DNA from: Ignelater luminosus
Taxonomy: Eukaryota > Arthropoda > Insecta > Coleoptera > Elateridae
DNA length: 64,000 nucleotides
NCBI GenBank assembly: GCA_011009095.1
Contig: VTPC01000429.1
Span: 50,001-114,000, forward strand
Direction of reading: 5' to 3'
The notes beneath the pieces are model-generated. The model did not search any database, was not told where the DNA came from, and was given only the letters and a program-made list of their open reading frames with translations. Positions within the stretch are counted from its first letter, which is position 1, and each line of letters opens with the position of its first letter. The position numbers and the translations under genes are program-made. Of the stretch, positions 36,861 through 51,400 are shown one piece after another.

Positions 36861-39154
36861 TTGCTTTTGCTAACTGCAGTAGTTGTGGAAGAAAAAGATA
36901 ATTTTGATTTGCTGCATGACAGAAAAACAAATTTATTTATTTGTAAATAAAATATTTAATATTACACAACTCGAATTGATGTTGTAAGCAATAAACACGT
37001 GTTTAATAAACTCCAGGGACATAAAAGTACTTATTTGCAAGGATACTTTTTACACAGTTTGAATTACTGCACAACCAGAGCTAACACCTACACATCCATC
37101 TTCACTTAACGCTCATAGTGGAATAAACAGAAGAATGTACCGGTTGAAATTTTACATTATGATGTGTCATTTCTCTGAATTTTTATCATAATTTAATCTA
37201 TAATTTAATGTCTATGTTAATTAAATATGCACAATAACAAGTTAAAGCAATTTCAAATAACTAATACAAGTCGATTAAAAGAATTTACAACGCGTAAAAC
37301 TGAACACCTTCTATTAAATGAGTACGCACTTTTAAAAACACAGAACGTGAAATGATGATGCATTTGTTATTCAACTGTTTAATTCTGAAAATTAAACAGA
37401 TTTCCTGCAACCATTGTTAATAATTTCATTCAAGTAATTTCTAAGAAGTCTCATTTCTACATGTCACTAATTTCAGATGTGATAATACATCTGAAGTTTT
37501 CTTTTTAGTTGCTACAATTTTATTAAATACCTTGATTAGATTCTTGAGATAGATTTTCATGATAAGTTATTTGGACATTAGGTTTGAAGAGTTGAATTGT
37601 TGTGATATGTTAGAGGCGGTATCTGTATGCAAATGTTTACATATAATGTAGGTTGAAATATAAAGACAAACAAATTAGCTATCAGTGGGCGCCAACCTAA
37701 CAGATATTAAATTATATTAAATGTAGTTATTACAACACAGAATTGAACAATGCACATTAATAACATACACTAGCATGAAAACAGTTTAAACGAGAAAGCA
37801 AGTTTAACAGTCATTTTTCCTAGATTAAATGTGTTTATCTGATTATTGTTAATGGAAGGAGTTAGTAGTTGCAATTTGAAGAGTAAGTGAGTTTTGAAGG
37901 AAGAGTAGTAACTATCCATAGCCTCATCAATATAAATTTCGTCTAAAAACAAATGATAGACATTATAAAGACAAGGGTTGCCAAATACTTCTAGTAGACT
38001 ATAAAAGTAGAGGACTGAGAAAAGTTGATTTATTGGTTAAACAATGGTTTCAGTGTTTTTCAGCCAGTTGAACATCTGAAACTTCTTGCAGCTACTTTCT
38101 GTAATTTTTCAATATCGTTAAATCAACTAGATTTTCAGCAATATCCTTAAAATGAAATTCCACCTATTTTTAACCTATTAAAAATTTCCATACATTCAGC
38201 AAGTAGCCACTGTTTTAGTCATACCTAAAAGAGCAAGTTAAATTTTGCAGTGATCCAAACTCTTTAAGATATAAACTTGATAAAACATCAAAAATACTGA
38301 ATATGTCATCATCTGCCCTCTTAAGATATTCCATGAGGTCCTCACTAATTATTTGTTTCAATTCAAAATATAAAGCAAAACCAAATGCACATTTTATTCC
38401 CTTACCTCTATTAGTGTTACAGTCTTAAAGATCTACAAAGTTCATATTCATGTAGATTGTTACAACAGCATCAACTTGTTATTATAAAATACACTGATGA
38501 TATTTTTCTTTAATTATACTGAATCAAATACTGTTTCTCTCTAAAATATTACTCAGTAGCTTCTGATAATAATTTCATTTCTGTAGCTTGGGTTGAATAG
38601 GCCATTTTAGTAGTGGTCACTTCAATGTAGTTTTGTTTGACTTGGGAAAAATTATTTTAACCCTCCCTGTTTGCCTTTAACAGAGTTCAAACTTTTCTTC
38701 TTTATTGCACCGAACCTGAATTCTATGGAAAAACAAATTTATTCATTGCATAATTTAATAAAACAAAACAACAATCTAATAGTAAAAAGTAAAAAACAAG
38801 ACAATGCTCTTAATTATATTTATTAAAACCCATACTGTACATATATCTAAACAAAAACAAACAAAAATTTTATGTTAAATTTATACCCTTATATATTATA
38901 CAATTTGCTATATTGTCTTTAATAATAAATTCAATCTACCATTAAACAGCATGTGATCACAGGATCAAGTATATATATCAAGACATGAGAATTAAAATAT
39001 TTTCTATACACATGTTCTTATTTAAAACTTGGTACCTTACTTTTCGGTATCACATGGAAGCCATAAACAAACTATTCACACATCATCTTAAATACTAGTA
39101 TGTTCCCAAAACATTTTGCATTAGGAAACGTTATTGAGGTTGATACATCTGCTG
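36861..39154. other. AT-rich stretch downstream of Sec16
   Basis: Nothing is recognised except the possible end of the Sec16 transcript. AATAAA signals in the minus direction occur at 38824-38819 and elsewhere, but which is used cannot be told. Confidence 0.45.
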
Positions 39155-39356
39155 CTGAAAAAAAACCATCTTGTGTTAAATGTATATAAATACTTAAAAA
39201 TCAATTTGGAAATATTTTTTATATTTGCCACCCATTTACATACAAAAAATAGCATTTTAAAACAGCTTTTATATAAATGCAAAAATAAAAAAATACATAC
39301 CACAGCCATATAAATGAGAATGATGAAGTTAGGTGCAACTGGCAGTAAGCAAAAGT

Positions 39357-39437
39357 TTAGCGTCGGGCAGGCTGTTTACGTTGCATGTAATACTGTACCT
39401 CCCTCGATAAGGAACTAGTAGAACTCCATCTAGACAT
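39357..39437 (-). CDS. Sec16 exon 12, last coding exon
   Basis: After acceptor GTGGGTAG, 26 codons encode [20 protein letters not shown] and KQPARR before TAA. The SSLSREV core matches the end region of animal Sec16A. Phase 0 fits exon 11, 5.3 kb upstream. The 3' untranslated region follows; a possible intron with donor GTATGT at 39300 and acceptor TTTCAG at 39155 may lie in it. Confidence 0.85.
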   Translation of the reverse strand: MSRWSSTSSLSREVQYYMQRKQPARR

Positions 39438-42400
39438 CTACCCACAACCACAACAATAAGCCATCAAACCCAACCCATAACATAAATGATTTTTTTAAAT
39501 TAAAAAGATAAAGAAACACTGATTCATAAAACTTGCTATGCTGTTATAAAACTAAATAATTAAACCATTAACATAATATAAATGTTCTACTAGTAACATA
39601 AGATGCTTAAAGCATTTCTATAAGTAGAAATTTGTAAAAAGTATAACTAGTGGTTATTGTTAATCTTTTTTCTATTTGGGTACCAACAAGTTGAATTTAT
39701 ATGGCCCTGTGGATTCAACCCCAGGCCCAAAAAGCTTCTTCCTGTTACCAAGTTTAAACGCATTTCAGATCGCTATAGCTTTGCTCAGAGTGCACTATTT
39801 ATACTGTGCAAAGTGTATTAGTGGCAGGTATCATTATTTCACTGTTTATTTATCCCCTTTTCAAACAAATCTGGAGGTTTGGAATTAAAAAAATTATTCA
39901 CAAATTGTTTCACTTCATCATCAGTATGAAATCTCTTACTGTCCAATGCATTTTGTACACTCCTAAAGAAGTAACAATTAGATGGAGTTAGGTCCAGAGA
40001 ATACAGAGGATGTAGTATAACTGACCACGAAAGTTCCAAAATTTTTTCTTGTGTGATTTCCCCCATATGTGGACATGCATTATCATGCAGTAAAATGACA
40101 TTTCTTCAGTTTAAGAGAGCTGGCCATTTTTCTTACAACTTTATTATCTCTTGGTAATCCCACAATACACATAACATAATCTTGCATTCAGGTAATTCTC
40201 TTTTTAGATTGGGCCAAAAATGTTTATCCTAGTGATCCATTGTTTTCTTTAAATAACATTTTCATATGCTATCCAATTTTCATCACCAGTAACAATTCTC
40301 TTCAAAAAAGGTTCATTCCGTTTCAAGTAAGGAGACTTGTTGCAGTATTTCAGGGTTATCTTTGTTTCTGTCACTAGTTGATGTGGTACTCAGTCTTCCA
40401 ACTTACTGGTCTTATCAAGCTTTTCTAGGTGCCGATAAATGGTTGGTTGTGAGGTTGAGTTGAAACTAATCTTTCAGAAACAATAACTCACCAATTACTT
40501 ATACTGGAACTCTTTTATGAATCAACTCAATAAAACAACACTAATTGAGAATTAAGGAACTATTTTTCTTATCAATCCTAACAAACCAGCGTCATAAATG
40601 GGCATTTCTCTTTAATTTGTATATGGAAGAATTACATTTTCTGTGCTGAACAAAAGATAAAAACAAGAAAGAACAACCAAGAGAATTGTTTGTTAAAAAA
40701 AATACAATTTGATGATTTAAGGTTACAATATCTTCAGATCAGATTTTGAATGCAAGATTACAAAACTGGTTGCAATTTCATGGCTAGATGTGCCTTTGAT
40801 CTACAATTTTACTATTTTGTACATTCTTCAGTTTAACATTCTCTCAATTTGACAAAATCTTTTTCCACAAGAAGATTTGCCTAAAGTTTTCTTCTAGAAA
40901 TCAACCAAGGAATCGCCCCTTCAATATCTATGTTTACTTGGTTTACTTGAGAAATTATATCTTAATATATGGAGGACATTAGGACAAGCAGTTTTGTATT
41001 TGTTTTCATTCTTATGGCCCAGTAATTTTAAGTCTTAACCCTCAAAAAATTAAGATAAAATTGAAGATTTCACAGGTAATATTGATTATGTAGACTAATA
41101 TACTAAACATTCTCAGTTGTTGGTGACATTATTTTTTCCAACAAGAAGCATTGAAGACACCACACCGCTTTCAGTAATTTAAATGTAAATTTATAATTAC
41201 TTGACCAATTTCAATTCAGTTGGCGTCAAATTGATGCATTTGCAATTTCAGAAGGGGACGATGAACAACACAGAAATTTTGTAAAATACTTGCAATATCT
41301 CAACAGTTTTAGGTTTTAATTTTCTAATGATTAAGGTAAAGCTAAAAGTTTGGTGATGGGTGTTATTTGTAATGCTGAATAACATATTGAAGGTTCTGGT
41401 ATCCACATGCCTGCCTCATGGTTTTATCCCTGTGAGAAGTGTTGAAGAGATCAATCTTGGAAATGTGGGGTTAAAGTTGTAACCATTCAGTCGATTTCAA
41501 TATGGTTAGTGTCAAACAATGGGAAGTTCCTTAAACAAGCATAGTAGTATAGGATTTTTGATGCATCTCCAATTCAAGAAGTTACCGACAACAGCAGTGT
41601 TGTGCTATTTCTTAAAATACTTGTAATCTATTTAAGTTTGAAGTAAATACTGAATAAAATAGTAATAAGTAAGAATTTCTAGTAATTTAAGTCACTAATG
41701 TGCACTGTTCAGAGAAAATTTCTTGTATTGTGTCAAATTCAGAGATGCACACATAAATGTACTTGTCATAGATAATTTAAATATATGCAGTTCATGACCT
41801 TTTTTCATAAGGGTTGGCCATCGTATTGTTGTGTGTGAGACAGAACAGAACAGTGTGTAAAAACTGAACAGATGCTACTCGTGGTATGAGCTGACCTCTT
41901 AGCTTTTCAGTTTCATTATCATTCTCAATATGAAGAATAGCATTTTGTTTTTGATTAATAACATTATTTTTTATAATGTTACACATTCCTGTTTTTAGAA
42001 CTTTTGATGACTTCCTACTTTCTGCTTACGTTTGCATCCTCTGTGGTAAACCATTTTGTTTACTTCAGAAGTGCCCAATAGGTCAAAATTAGAATATATT
42101 TTGGCACATTTCCAGTTTATTTTTAACGAATAGTATTTCAAGTTTATATGATGGACCAAATTTGGTCAAGAAAATTCGATCAATTTTTTTCTTTATTACT
42201 GCTCTCTATCTTTAAAATATATGTTATGTTCTTTTCTTTGATGTCAGCTCTTCTGCTTAGTTTAGCCAAATTTCTCATAAATTCCATTATTCCATAATTT
42301 TTTTTCTATAGTATCCTTCTTGTTTCCTGTACCTTCTCAAACATCATAAGTTTCCTTTTTTTGGAACGTCTAGTCCACAGAAGGAATTTACAATAACGAA

Positions 42401-45400
42401 ATCTTCAGCATTTTGAAGCTTACTGTAAAATCCAGCATTCGGCTGAAGGCTGTTGTTTTCATTTAAATTCTCTATTGCACTGGACATACCAGTTTAAAAT
42501 AAAGAACATCCTAGTTAAGTGCATGATAAGTGTAATAAAACAATAAAAACTTCACAGCATTCTAGATGCTTACAAGCAACTTACAAACCTGTAAAATTTG
42601 TGTGGATCTTTTGTTCCCACATCCTTAACTTGGCATAATTATTTAATGTTTTACAAATAAAATTATTGAAGTAAAATGTATGTTAAATGCAATATAATAT
42701 TATTATTGGACAATAGGATTGCAGAGACCATGAGTAATTGTTCATAATGTTAATAATAAGAATTAACATTACTGATGTAATGTTCCTGTGTTTATCTGAA
42801 AGTTAAAAAACTGAGAGTACCTATAATGAAACCATGATAAATCATGCCCATGGTGTGTTGCTGGAATACTGTTTTGTCTAGAGAAAGAACAGAGCAAGAA
42901 ATACTTGTTGATAATATAGCATGAATCAGCAAGTGACTCAGATGAATAATGTGGGCGGCAACATCCTATGTTGAACACCTAGCAGACTTACTGTATCTTA
43001 GCCTCTGCAATCCCATTGTCTGATTATTATTTTATAGAACTGATACAAAAAAACACTTACAATCAAATGACACATACAGAGCTTCTAGATCAAGTTAATG
43101 ATAAGATATAAATGACAGCTAATTTCTGGATATTGAAATGCCCTTTTGATTCTGAATAATTTTTCTCTATAAAATCTTCTTCAATTTGTTAAAATATTTA
43201 AGTAGCTAATACTATCTCTTGATATAAAAAATAGAATATCTTAAAATGAGTTTAAGAATAACAAGTTGTTTGCCTGAGAGCATTGATATCTAAAAATCAT
43301 TGATCATTTCTGCCTGTCGTTAACTCAATCCATAAACACACTGTATTTGCCTTTGGCCTTCAATTAAGTATGCTTACCAGCAAGTACTCTAATCTCAATT
43401 TAAATAAAATAAAATTTATTTATAGATACACACTATTACATTCACAAATAGAACATCCCCCAAGTATTTGTAATTTTTAAAATTAATTGAACTCAGGTTA
43501 TTCCCAACAACAGTTTTTACTGAGAATATATAAAATTCTGAGTTGTACCACCATTGCAACTTAAGTGAAACTAATTTGGTATTTAAGTCTCTTAAATAAT
43601 GTCTTTTCTTCTCAGGATGACTTTAAGAGAAGTACATAATTTGAATCTTACGTTAACTGCATTAGCAAGCTTTATTGAATTATTCTTATAATTAATTAAA
43701 TCAAAATTCTTGTGATGGTTAGAAGTATTTTAATTCAAAATAAATATATACATCCCCAATGAAAAAGCACCATGCAATAAAGCCAGATTCACAATAAAAT
43801 TAATGTATATAATAAACAATTAATATTACTATAATTTTGTACAAATATGTACAAAAGACAAGCGAAACTTGATGAAAACTTTAAAAACCATTTTTGTTCC
43901 TTATTAAAAAAATGTAACGTCTCTTTGGTCAACAGATAATATTTACAGTAAAATTATTATTATAGTGTGAACGAATTTTATATTTTACACTTATATTAGA
44001 ATATTATTCATAATTGTGTAAATAAATGCACACGTGCAGTGCAAAACAGCATGCTGTGAACCTTACGTTTTATTTGATTTTGTTAGCTCCCTTCCTCTGT
44101 TAACAAATACAAAAACAAATAAATTAGACAGTATTACTGGAATTTTAGTATTATACAAGAACTACTAAGAAGAAAGAGTTTCAAGAAATAATTAAACTTG
44201 ACAGAATAGAACAGTGCACAGCAAGTTCAGTTTGTTTGAAAAATGGCTTCGCAATGATCTTAGCTAGATTAGGTCAACATATAATTTACATTTAGTCATT
44301 TATCTAAAGAGTCGTCTCTCCTGTTTTTCTTTCTTTAAAGTAAGTGTTTCAGTAGGCAACTAATTTTAAAATTCAGAAATAAGGAAATAAAGTCAATGAA
44401 TTTGTAGGTGTATCTACTAATCCTATTCTACAACAAATTGATTGGTTTCTTTAAGATTTCTTAACAGTGTTTTGTATTTAAGTCAAAAACATTTAATACT
44501 AGTTGTGATGTGGCAATTTTGATCACTTGTTCTAAAAAATAATCCTTACCACACTTGTTACATAAATAACTATTGAACTTTATTCAATCATTTCTTTTAT
44601 AGACAAAATGGACTTGCTATGTGTAATAATTTATCTCTTTTACAAAGCATTTTTAATATTATTTTTACAATCCCAGTATTTCTAATAAAAGAACTATGAC
44701 TATACTACAAATCTCCTATTCAAATTATCATTATTTAATTACCTGCATATTATCATCTGAATGTTGAATTGGTGCTGGAGTAAGAAAATCTGTTGGTGCA
44801 TTAGGGTCAGTAACTGGTGCAGGAATAAAGAAATTCATTTGAGGGCCATTACTTGGCACAGAACCAAATGCATCTGGAGCAGGCAATGTAGAAGCGTTAT
44901 TAGAACTTTTAGAACCAGGATTAAACACATCGACATAAGCTTTTTTTATATCTAAAATAAAATTAAAATAATCAAATAAAATTTGTTAAGAGAATTAATT
45001 GTCTAATGACTTACTTCTGTTTCTTTGTAATTTAAACATATTTGGTTGGGTCGATTTTGGTTGCGGCATTGGCTCTTCATTATTGTTAACATTGGAAACT
45101 GTTTGCTGTGTTCTTTGCAAACCATGATTGGATACCATTTGTGAACTATGATTGGACATCATTGAAGTGTCTGAATGAATAGGTTCATTAGACATTGGCA
45201 TATTAGGGTTCTGTTGAGAACTAAGACTTGAAGGTTGTGAACTGAAACTTGGTGGTTGAGAGTTAAAACTCTGAGGTTGAGAATTGAAACTAGGTGGTTG
45301 TTGTCCTAAACTTGAAGGTTGTTGTCCTAAACTTGTAGGTTGTTGTCCTAAACTTGGAGGTTGTCCTAAACTTAGGGGTTGTCCTAAACTTGAGGATTGC

Positions 45401-48400
45401 TGTTTGTTGGGAAACATATCAGACATTTTTGGTGGAGGTTTCAACTCAGTGACTGTTCCATCTGCTTCTGCTTCTAAATTAATCCAACGTTTTTTATTTT
45501 CATCCCAAACAATCTACATTGAACAAAATAAAAGAAAGAATTAAAATACGAATGATGATAAAATAAATTAAAACCTACTGTAGGATTCTTATCATCTGGT
45601 AATTTCATTTGATTCTTAGGTCGAAGAGACAATTTATTCCAAATTCCTCCAAACCATCCTGTATTAGCAGGTTTATCTTGTTGTTTTGGTTTGGGTTTAA
45701 CTGGACTCTCTTTTTTGACTTGAGTAGTAGCCATAACATCTTGTTCATCATTAAGTGTTGACAGCCCTTTTGATTGATTGGGCATAGATATTTGTGGATG
45801 TGGTATATCCTGAATAATAAGATAAAGCGACAATTTACTATAATATGTGAACATATGGGGTAATTTTGAAATCAATAGCAAATCCAACTTTGGAATTCTG
45901 GAGTTAATAAAAGAACTACTAATGTAATAATTTTGTTAAATTAATATTTCAATTCAAAATTAACAAATCTCTCTTTTCCTTTTGTAAAATAATTAATTTT
46001 TAAAGTTATACAAACAAAAGAAAGAAATAATCAACCACAAAAACATTTACATCAAGGTTGTTCATAAAAGTAGTTTTCAATTAGCTCCATATTTTACTCT
46101 ATTTATTCTTTTAAACGCACCAGAAAAAAAGCCCATATATCGTAATTAACTTTATTTATCTATTATCACTACATAACACAGCACAGTAATACATTTGTTC
46201 TTGTGGAAAAGCAGTTCTTGCACAAATATGCAAAAAGCAAAAATCTACAATATTTATACACCATACTGTGTGTTTTATAACAAAATTAAAATATATCATG
46301 TAAATATATAATTATATATATCTAGTTAACCGCAACCAACAACTAACAACAATAACATTAACAACATGCATTTTGAAATCACAATTCATTAAATAGGTCG
46401 GTCAATATCAAAGGTTTTTGGAGCGCCATACTCTCTCACTTTAGGGGGATCATTCAAAAGTAGTTTATAATCTTTTTTCATATTTGCATATTTTTCGTTG
46501 TTTGTACCAACAGTCCGCTTTTGAGGATAATTATCAGATTCAGCAGCAGACATTGGAGCATCAATAGGAAACGTTCCTCCAAATATTAATGGTTTAAAGA
46601 CAACAGCTTTATCTGAAGTATTATTTTTAAACAATGAATTTTTAATATTTGAGAACATATTTTTAGTGCCCCGCTTAGCCCAAGAATCAACGGTACTAGT
46701 TATAATATCGTGCTTAGGTTTCTGATCAAATTTTGTAAGCTTGAAGCTTAAATCAAAATCTTGGGCAGATATTGAAACATTACTTCGGGTATCTTGATAT
46801 CTAACTTGAGTATCTTGGTATTTAATTAATGTTTTTGCTGCTGGTTCATCCAGAGATTTGTATTTAATCATTTTACTTCGTTTATCACCCGACTTTAAAT
46901 CAAAAGTATTGTATTTAGTAATTTTAGAATCATTTTTAATAGCTAGAATTTTAGTATGATCTTTAAAACAAATTAACTGTGATTTTTCTTCACTTTTATA
47001 TGCAACATTTTTTTGACGTCTACGAGAATAGTTGGAATCAAATTCACAATCTGAACTATCAACAGATGAACTTTTTCTAGTAAAGCTATCATTACTTCTT
47101 GTAACCCGAAATTCTTCAGCACTCCGATTTTTAAATGGATATATTTTATATTTTTTTGTTCCAATTTTAGTTTTATTTTCACTTTCACTTCCTGAAGGTG
47201 TACTCTCAGATAAAGTTCTGCTATTAGTATAAAGCAATGCATATTTAGTATTAGAATTGTAGGCAGATGAAGGTTTAGTGCTTGGTGTAGTAGTAAGTCG
47301 CTTACGGACGGATGTTCCAGGGTTGGTTTGAAGAGGGATTGAAGGAATTATGTTATGTGTACTTACTTCATCTGGCTGTTTCTCAACCTCTTCCTGCTGC
47401 ATCCACGAAAGCACCAAAAATAAGGAAGTTAGATTTGTAAAAAACTAAGTGCATCTGCTACTATTTACAATACAAATTAGTTATACTTCTATTAAAAAAA
47501 ATGAACTGCTTTGGTTTTATTAAATCGTCTGTCCTTATACAGTTCTCCATTTTTAAGGTAAGCATTCCAGAGTGTGCTTAATTCATAGCATATCTTTATA
47601 ATATTGAAATTTTGGAAAAGAGAAAAGACAAGACAAAGACAAAACTATACAACTAAAGAAATTCTTTGCAATAATGTGTTGTCCTCATCTTTGCAAAATA
47701 AACAAAATTAAAATAAATATCAGTAAAACTGCTTACTTCAAGTTATTTGTATGCTAATATACTGTACATACAGTTTCAAGCAATTCAATCAGAAAGCAGT
47801 GCATTGCCAATTAAGTATCAGAAGAAAGTTTAGAGAAAAAAGCAAAAATGTAAAAGCAAAAGATATTATCTTGCATTTTAGATTTATAAACTTACATATC
47901 TTTTGTATTTCACACACTTTATTGGCGTAAGTACTATTATAAAAGAAAAATTGTATTTTAACTTGTAAGTACAAGATATCCCAATACTTGTAGTTACCTC
48001 CCCCGTTACCCCCAAATTATCAATTTCTTTAAAGATAAGCAATAAGATTAAGGGTTCAAATTTCACTAGATTATATCAAGTAAAAGGGAGTTATGCATTA
48101 AAAGAAATTGCTTATAAAGACCATTTTGTCAGAAGATTCTTTTTGCTGTTTACAAATAATGTACATAAAGTATAAATAAAAGTTATCATATTTATGTAGG
48201 TAGGTATTTAATAGTGAATCAAATTAAGAATTTATTATACCTTTAAACAAAATTGTAAGTATTTATTTTTCCAACAGCCTTAATATTCATTCAATTGTAA
48301 GTACATTGAGTAAACAATCAACTGAGCAGTGCCTATCTATCCTTCAACCAAGTCTATTTCATTTTTAAAACTAATGTGAAGTAAACCCACTTTACTCTCA

Positions 48401-51400
48401 ATTTTAATATGATGTGAGTAATATAATTTCAATCTTTTCTTTCTCCAAGATCTCAATACTTATAAAGGAATGCAAATTCAGTACTAAGTAGTAGTTCTAC
48501 TTCTACTTGTTACCCATAGTTGCGCATAAGTTTGTAATGTTAAGTCTTAGTTTCTTCAAACTGCTTCAAATTTTTTTTTAAACCCTAGATATGGCACACC
48601 TATTTTAATTAATGATTTGTTTGGCCCATATAAAAGTTGGAATATAAAGAGATTTGAAATTATTGAAAAATACTATTCGTGAGTTACAAACATATATGAT
48701 TCAAATTTCTAGATTAACTCATCGTCAAAATCAATAAAAACATTTTATCTATTTTGGCTATTTCTAGGTTTAAAGTTGTAAGACATTGTAAGCAATATTT
48801 ACTAATAAACTACCTTTATTTATCAGCAGGGTATGCTTTTCTTTAAGGAAAGACTAAGATTTAAAAAGATGTAGTTAGTAGTCTTGAGCTTCCAAAAAAA
48901 AGCATAGATTAATTTGTGAGAAGTAACAATTAATATAGAGAACTAATTTGATATAGTGGAAAAAGTAACCTTTAACCATGGTCCAGTTGATAATTTAATG
49001 TCAGTTAGAAGACTTGCAATAGTTTAATGAGTGGACTAAAAGTATCCGGAAAAAATGTATAAAACGATTAAATAAAAAAGATACAAATTGAAGGTAAATT
49101 AACTTTATTTGCAAAATCAACAATATTTCCTGGCTAGAATGCTTATATTACAAAATGCAGCTCAGACTTTTTTCCTCGATTTTTCTTAATTTCCCCTAAT
49201 CTTACAGATCATATCTTGGATGGCATCAATTTTTATTTCTTTGAGCTTTTTTTTCACGTGAAGTTGTAAACTTCTTGCAGATTTTGCTTCTCATCCGTTT
49301 TCATAGACTGAAAAAGCTAAAATGCCCCAAAAGTCTTCTATAGGTCATGCCTTTGGGACATTGGGAGTATTTGCATTTTTAGGGACAAATTTATATTTTT
49401 GCTGCATAACCATTCTTGGACACTCTTTGTATAATGTGAGGACGCTAAGTCAGGCCAGAACACATAGTTACCATCAGAATGAAAGTATCAATGAATTTAT
49501 GCAGTATTGGCAAGCACTGGTTTCGATGCATTTCTGCACTGACGGCTGGGCCAGAAGAATGTATTACGACTGGCTCTGAAATACCTTTCTCAGAAATTGT
49601 AACCCAGACCAAAATTTTCTTTTCAAATTTCTGTTTACACTTAAATTTAATGCGGTCTGGGACGTTTTCTCTGTTTTTGCTGTAAAACCCATTATTTCCA
49701 GGCATGTTGTTATTTGTAAAGGTAAAATACTTTTCATCGTCCATAATGATTGATTTATTCCCTTTCAAGACATCCTTTTGCAATTTTCTGCACTTTTTGG
49801 GGATTTCCAAGAGTTGCTTTAGTATATACTTATGCGCCTTTTGTCTTTTGTAATAATTCACGCCATATTTTTTTAATACATAATGTATACACCCTCGTAA
49901 GACATCAAACTTCCTTGCCAGTTTTCATTGAGAGGCACCAATCTTATGTTCAGCATTGCGAATAATATTTTTTGTTCTCTGGTACTGAGACGTGATGGTC
50001 TTCCTGGTTTTGGTTTTTCATTAAATGGTATACCATTTTCATACCATTTAGGGCCGCTTTTACAACAGATGGATAAACATAGAATAAGGCTATTCCTGGT
50101 ATAAATAATAAAAAGTGATTTTACAATCATCGAACAAATGATGAATTAGATATGTCATCGGATAAACTGGGTATAAACTATTCCATGATGAATCGATGGG
50201 ATAGTGTTTTATTCCTCGGACAACTCTAATACTACTAGATTACTAAAGCAAGTTTTGTCAAATGCTTTGTTGTCAACATAAAAATCTGACATTTACAAGA
50301 ATATTTTTATAAAATTTTCAAAATGACTGAAAATAAAACTAAAAAAGCTAGAGTGTCTAATTTTTCAGCCAAAGAAGTGGAAATACTTGTTAATTTAGTA
50401 TGCGATTGAAAAAATAAAATTGGTAAGTTTTAATACCGTGATGACAAAAAAACTTTTTTTTTGCCTGAAATGTTTATAATATTTCCAATTCCTTCAGAAT
50501 GTAAGAAAACAGATTATATTTCAAACAGCCAAAGAGAAGAGGCGTGGGGGAAATTAGTTGAGGAATTCAACGAGACGGAAACGGGGCGTTCTAAAGAAAC
50601 TCTGAAAAGTAAATGGGATTCACTAAAAAAGACCACCAGGAAAAGAGTTGCTGCACTGAAAAGTTTCATTAAGAAAATCGGTGGTGGATCGCCCACTACG
50701 TCTCAGTTAAGTAACGTTAAGGAGAAAATCTTAGCAGTGATTGGAATAAGTGGCACACGTAACGAGAATTTATTTGATTGCGATGCTGAGGACGATATAC
50801 AAACGCAAGAGCCACAAAGTACGGAAACTCCTAATACAGATGCTATATCGGTTGTTAGAGAAGAAACCAATCTAGATATTTCGAAATGGAACGAATGGAA
50901 TCCTATTGCGTTGAGGAAACCTCTTACTCCCGCTCTACAAGTAATAGCCAATCTTGAAAACCAACCAACAGAACAATCTTGTAGAAAAAGGAAAGTAACT
51001 AAAAACAGGCAAAAGAATAAGATGACTCATAATGAGGAGAGAACTATTTACACAGATCTTGCTAAAAAGAAAATAGAGCTTATTAACCTGCAAATAGAAC
51101 TCCTAAAAAAAGAAGCAGCACTTAAAGAGGCTCAGAATATTGAAAAGCATGATCTGGAAATGAAAATTCTAAATTGCGAATTAAATATAAAATTAAAACA
51201 GTTAAAATAGTAGTTATGAATAAAAATCGTCGAACTTTTGCGTTAATTTTTAATATTGTTACTTATATTACAAATTCATTTATATATTAAAACATTTAAG
51301 AAATAATAGATTTAATAATACTGGAAAATCAATATATTGTTAATTTAAATGGTGCAGTTATACTCGTACTCAATAATCTGTTTAAGTTTAAGGTCTGTCT

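Noticed and set aside
44761-44955. Plus-strand 64-codon frame rich in W and R
   Set aside because: It is the shadow of Sec16 exon 11 on the other strand.
45284-45544. Plus-strand frame rich in GCCPKLE repeats
   Set aside because: It is the reverse reading of the Sec16 exon 10 repeats.
47032-47232. Plus-strand frame with hydrophobic residues
   Set aside because: It lies wholly inside the Sec16 alternative exon on the other strand.
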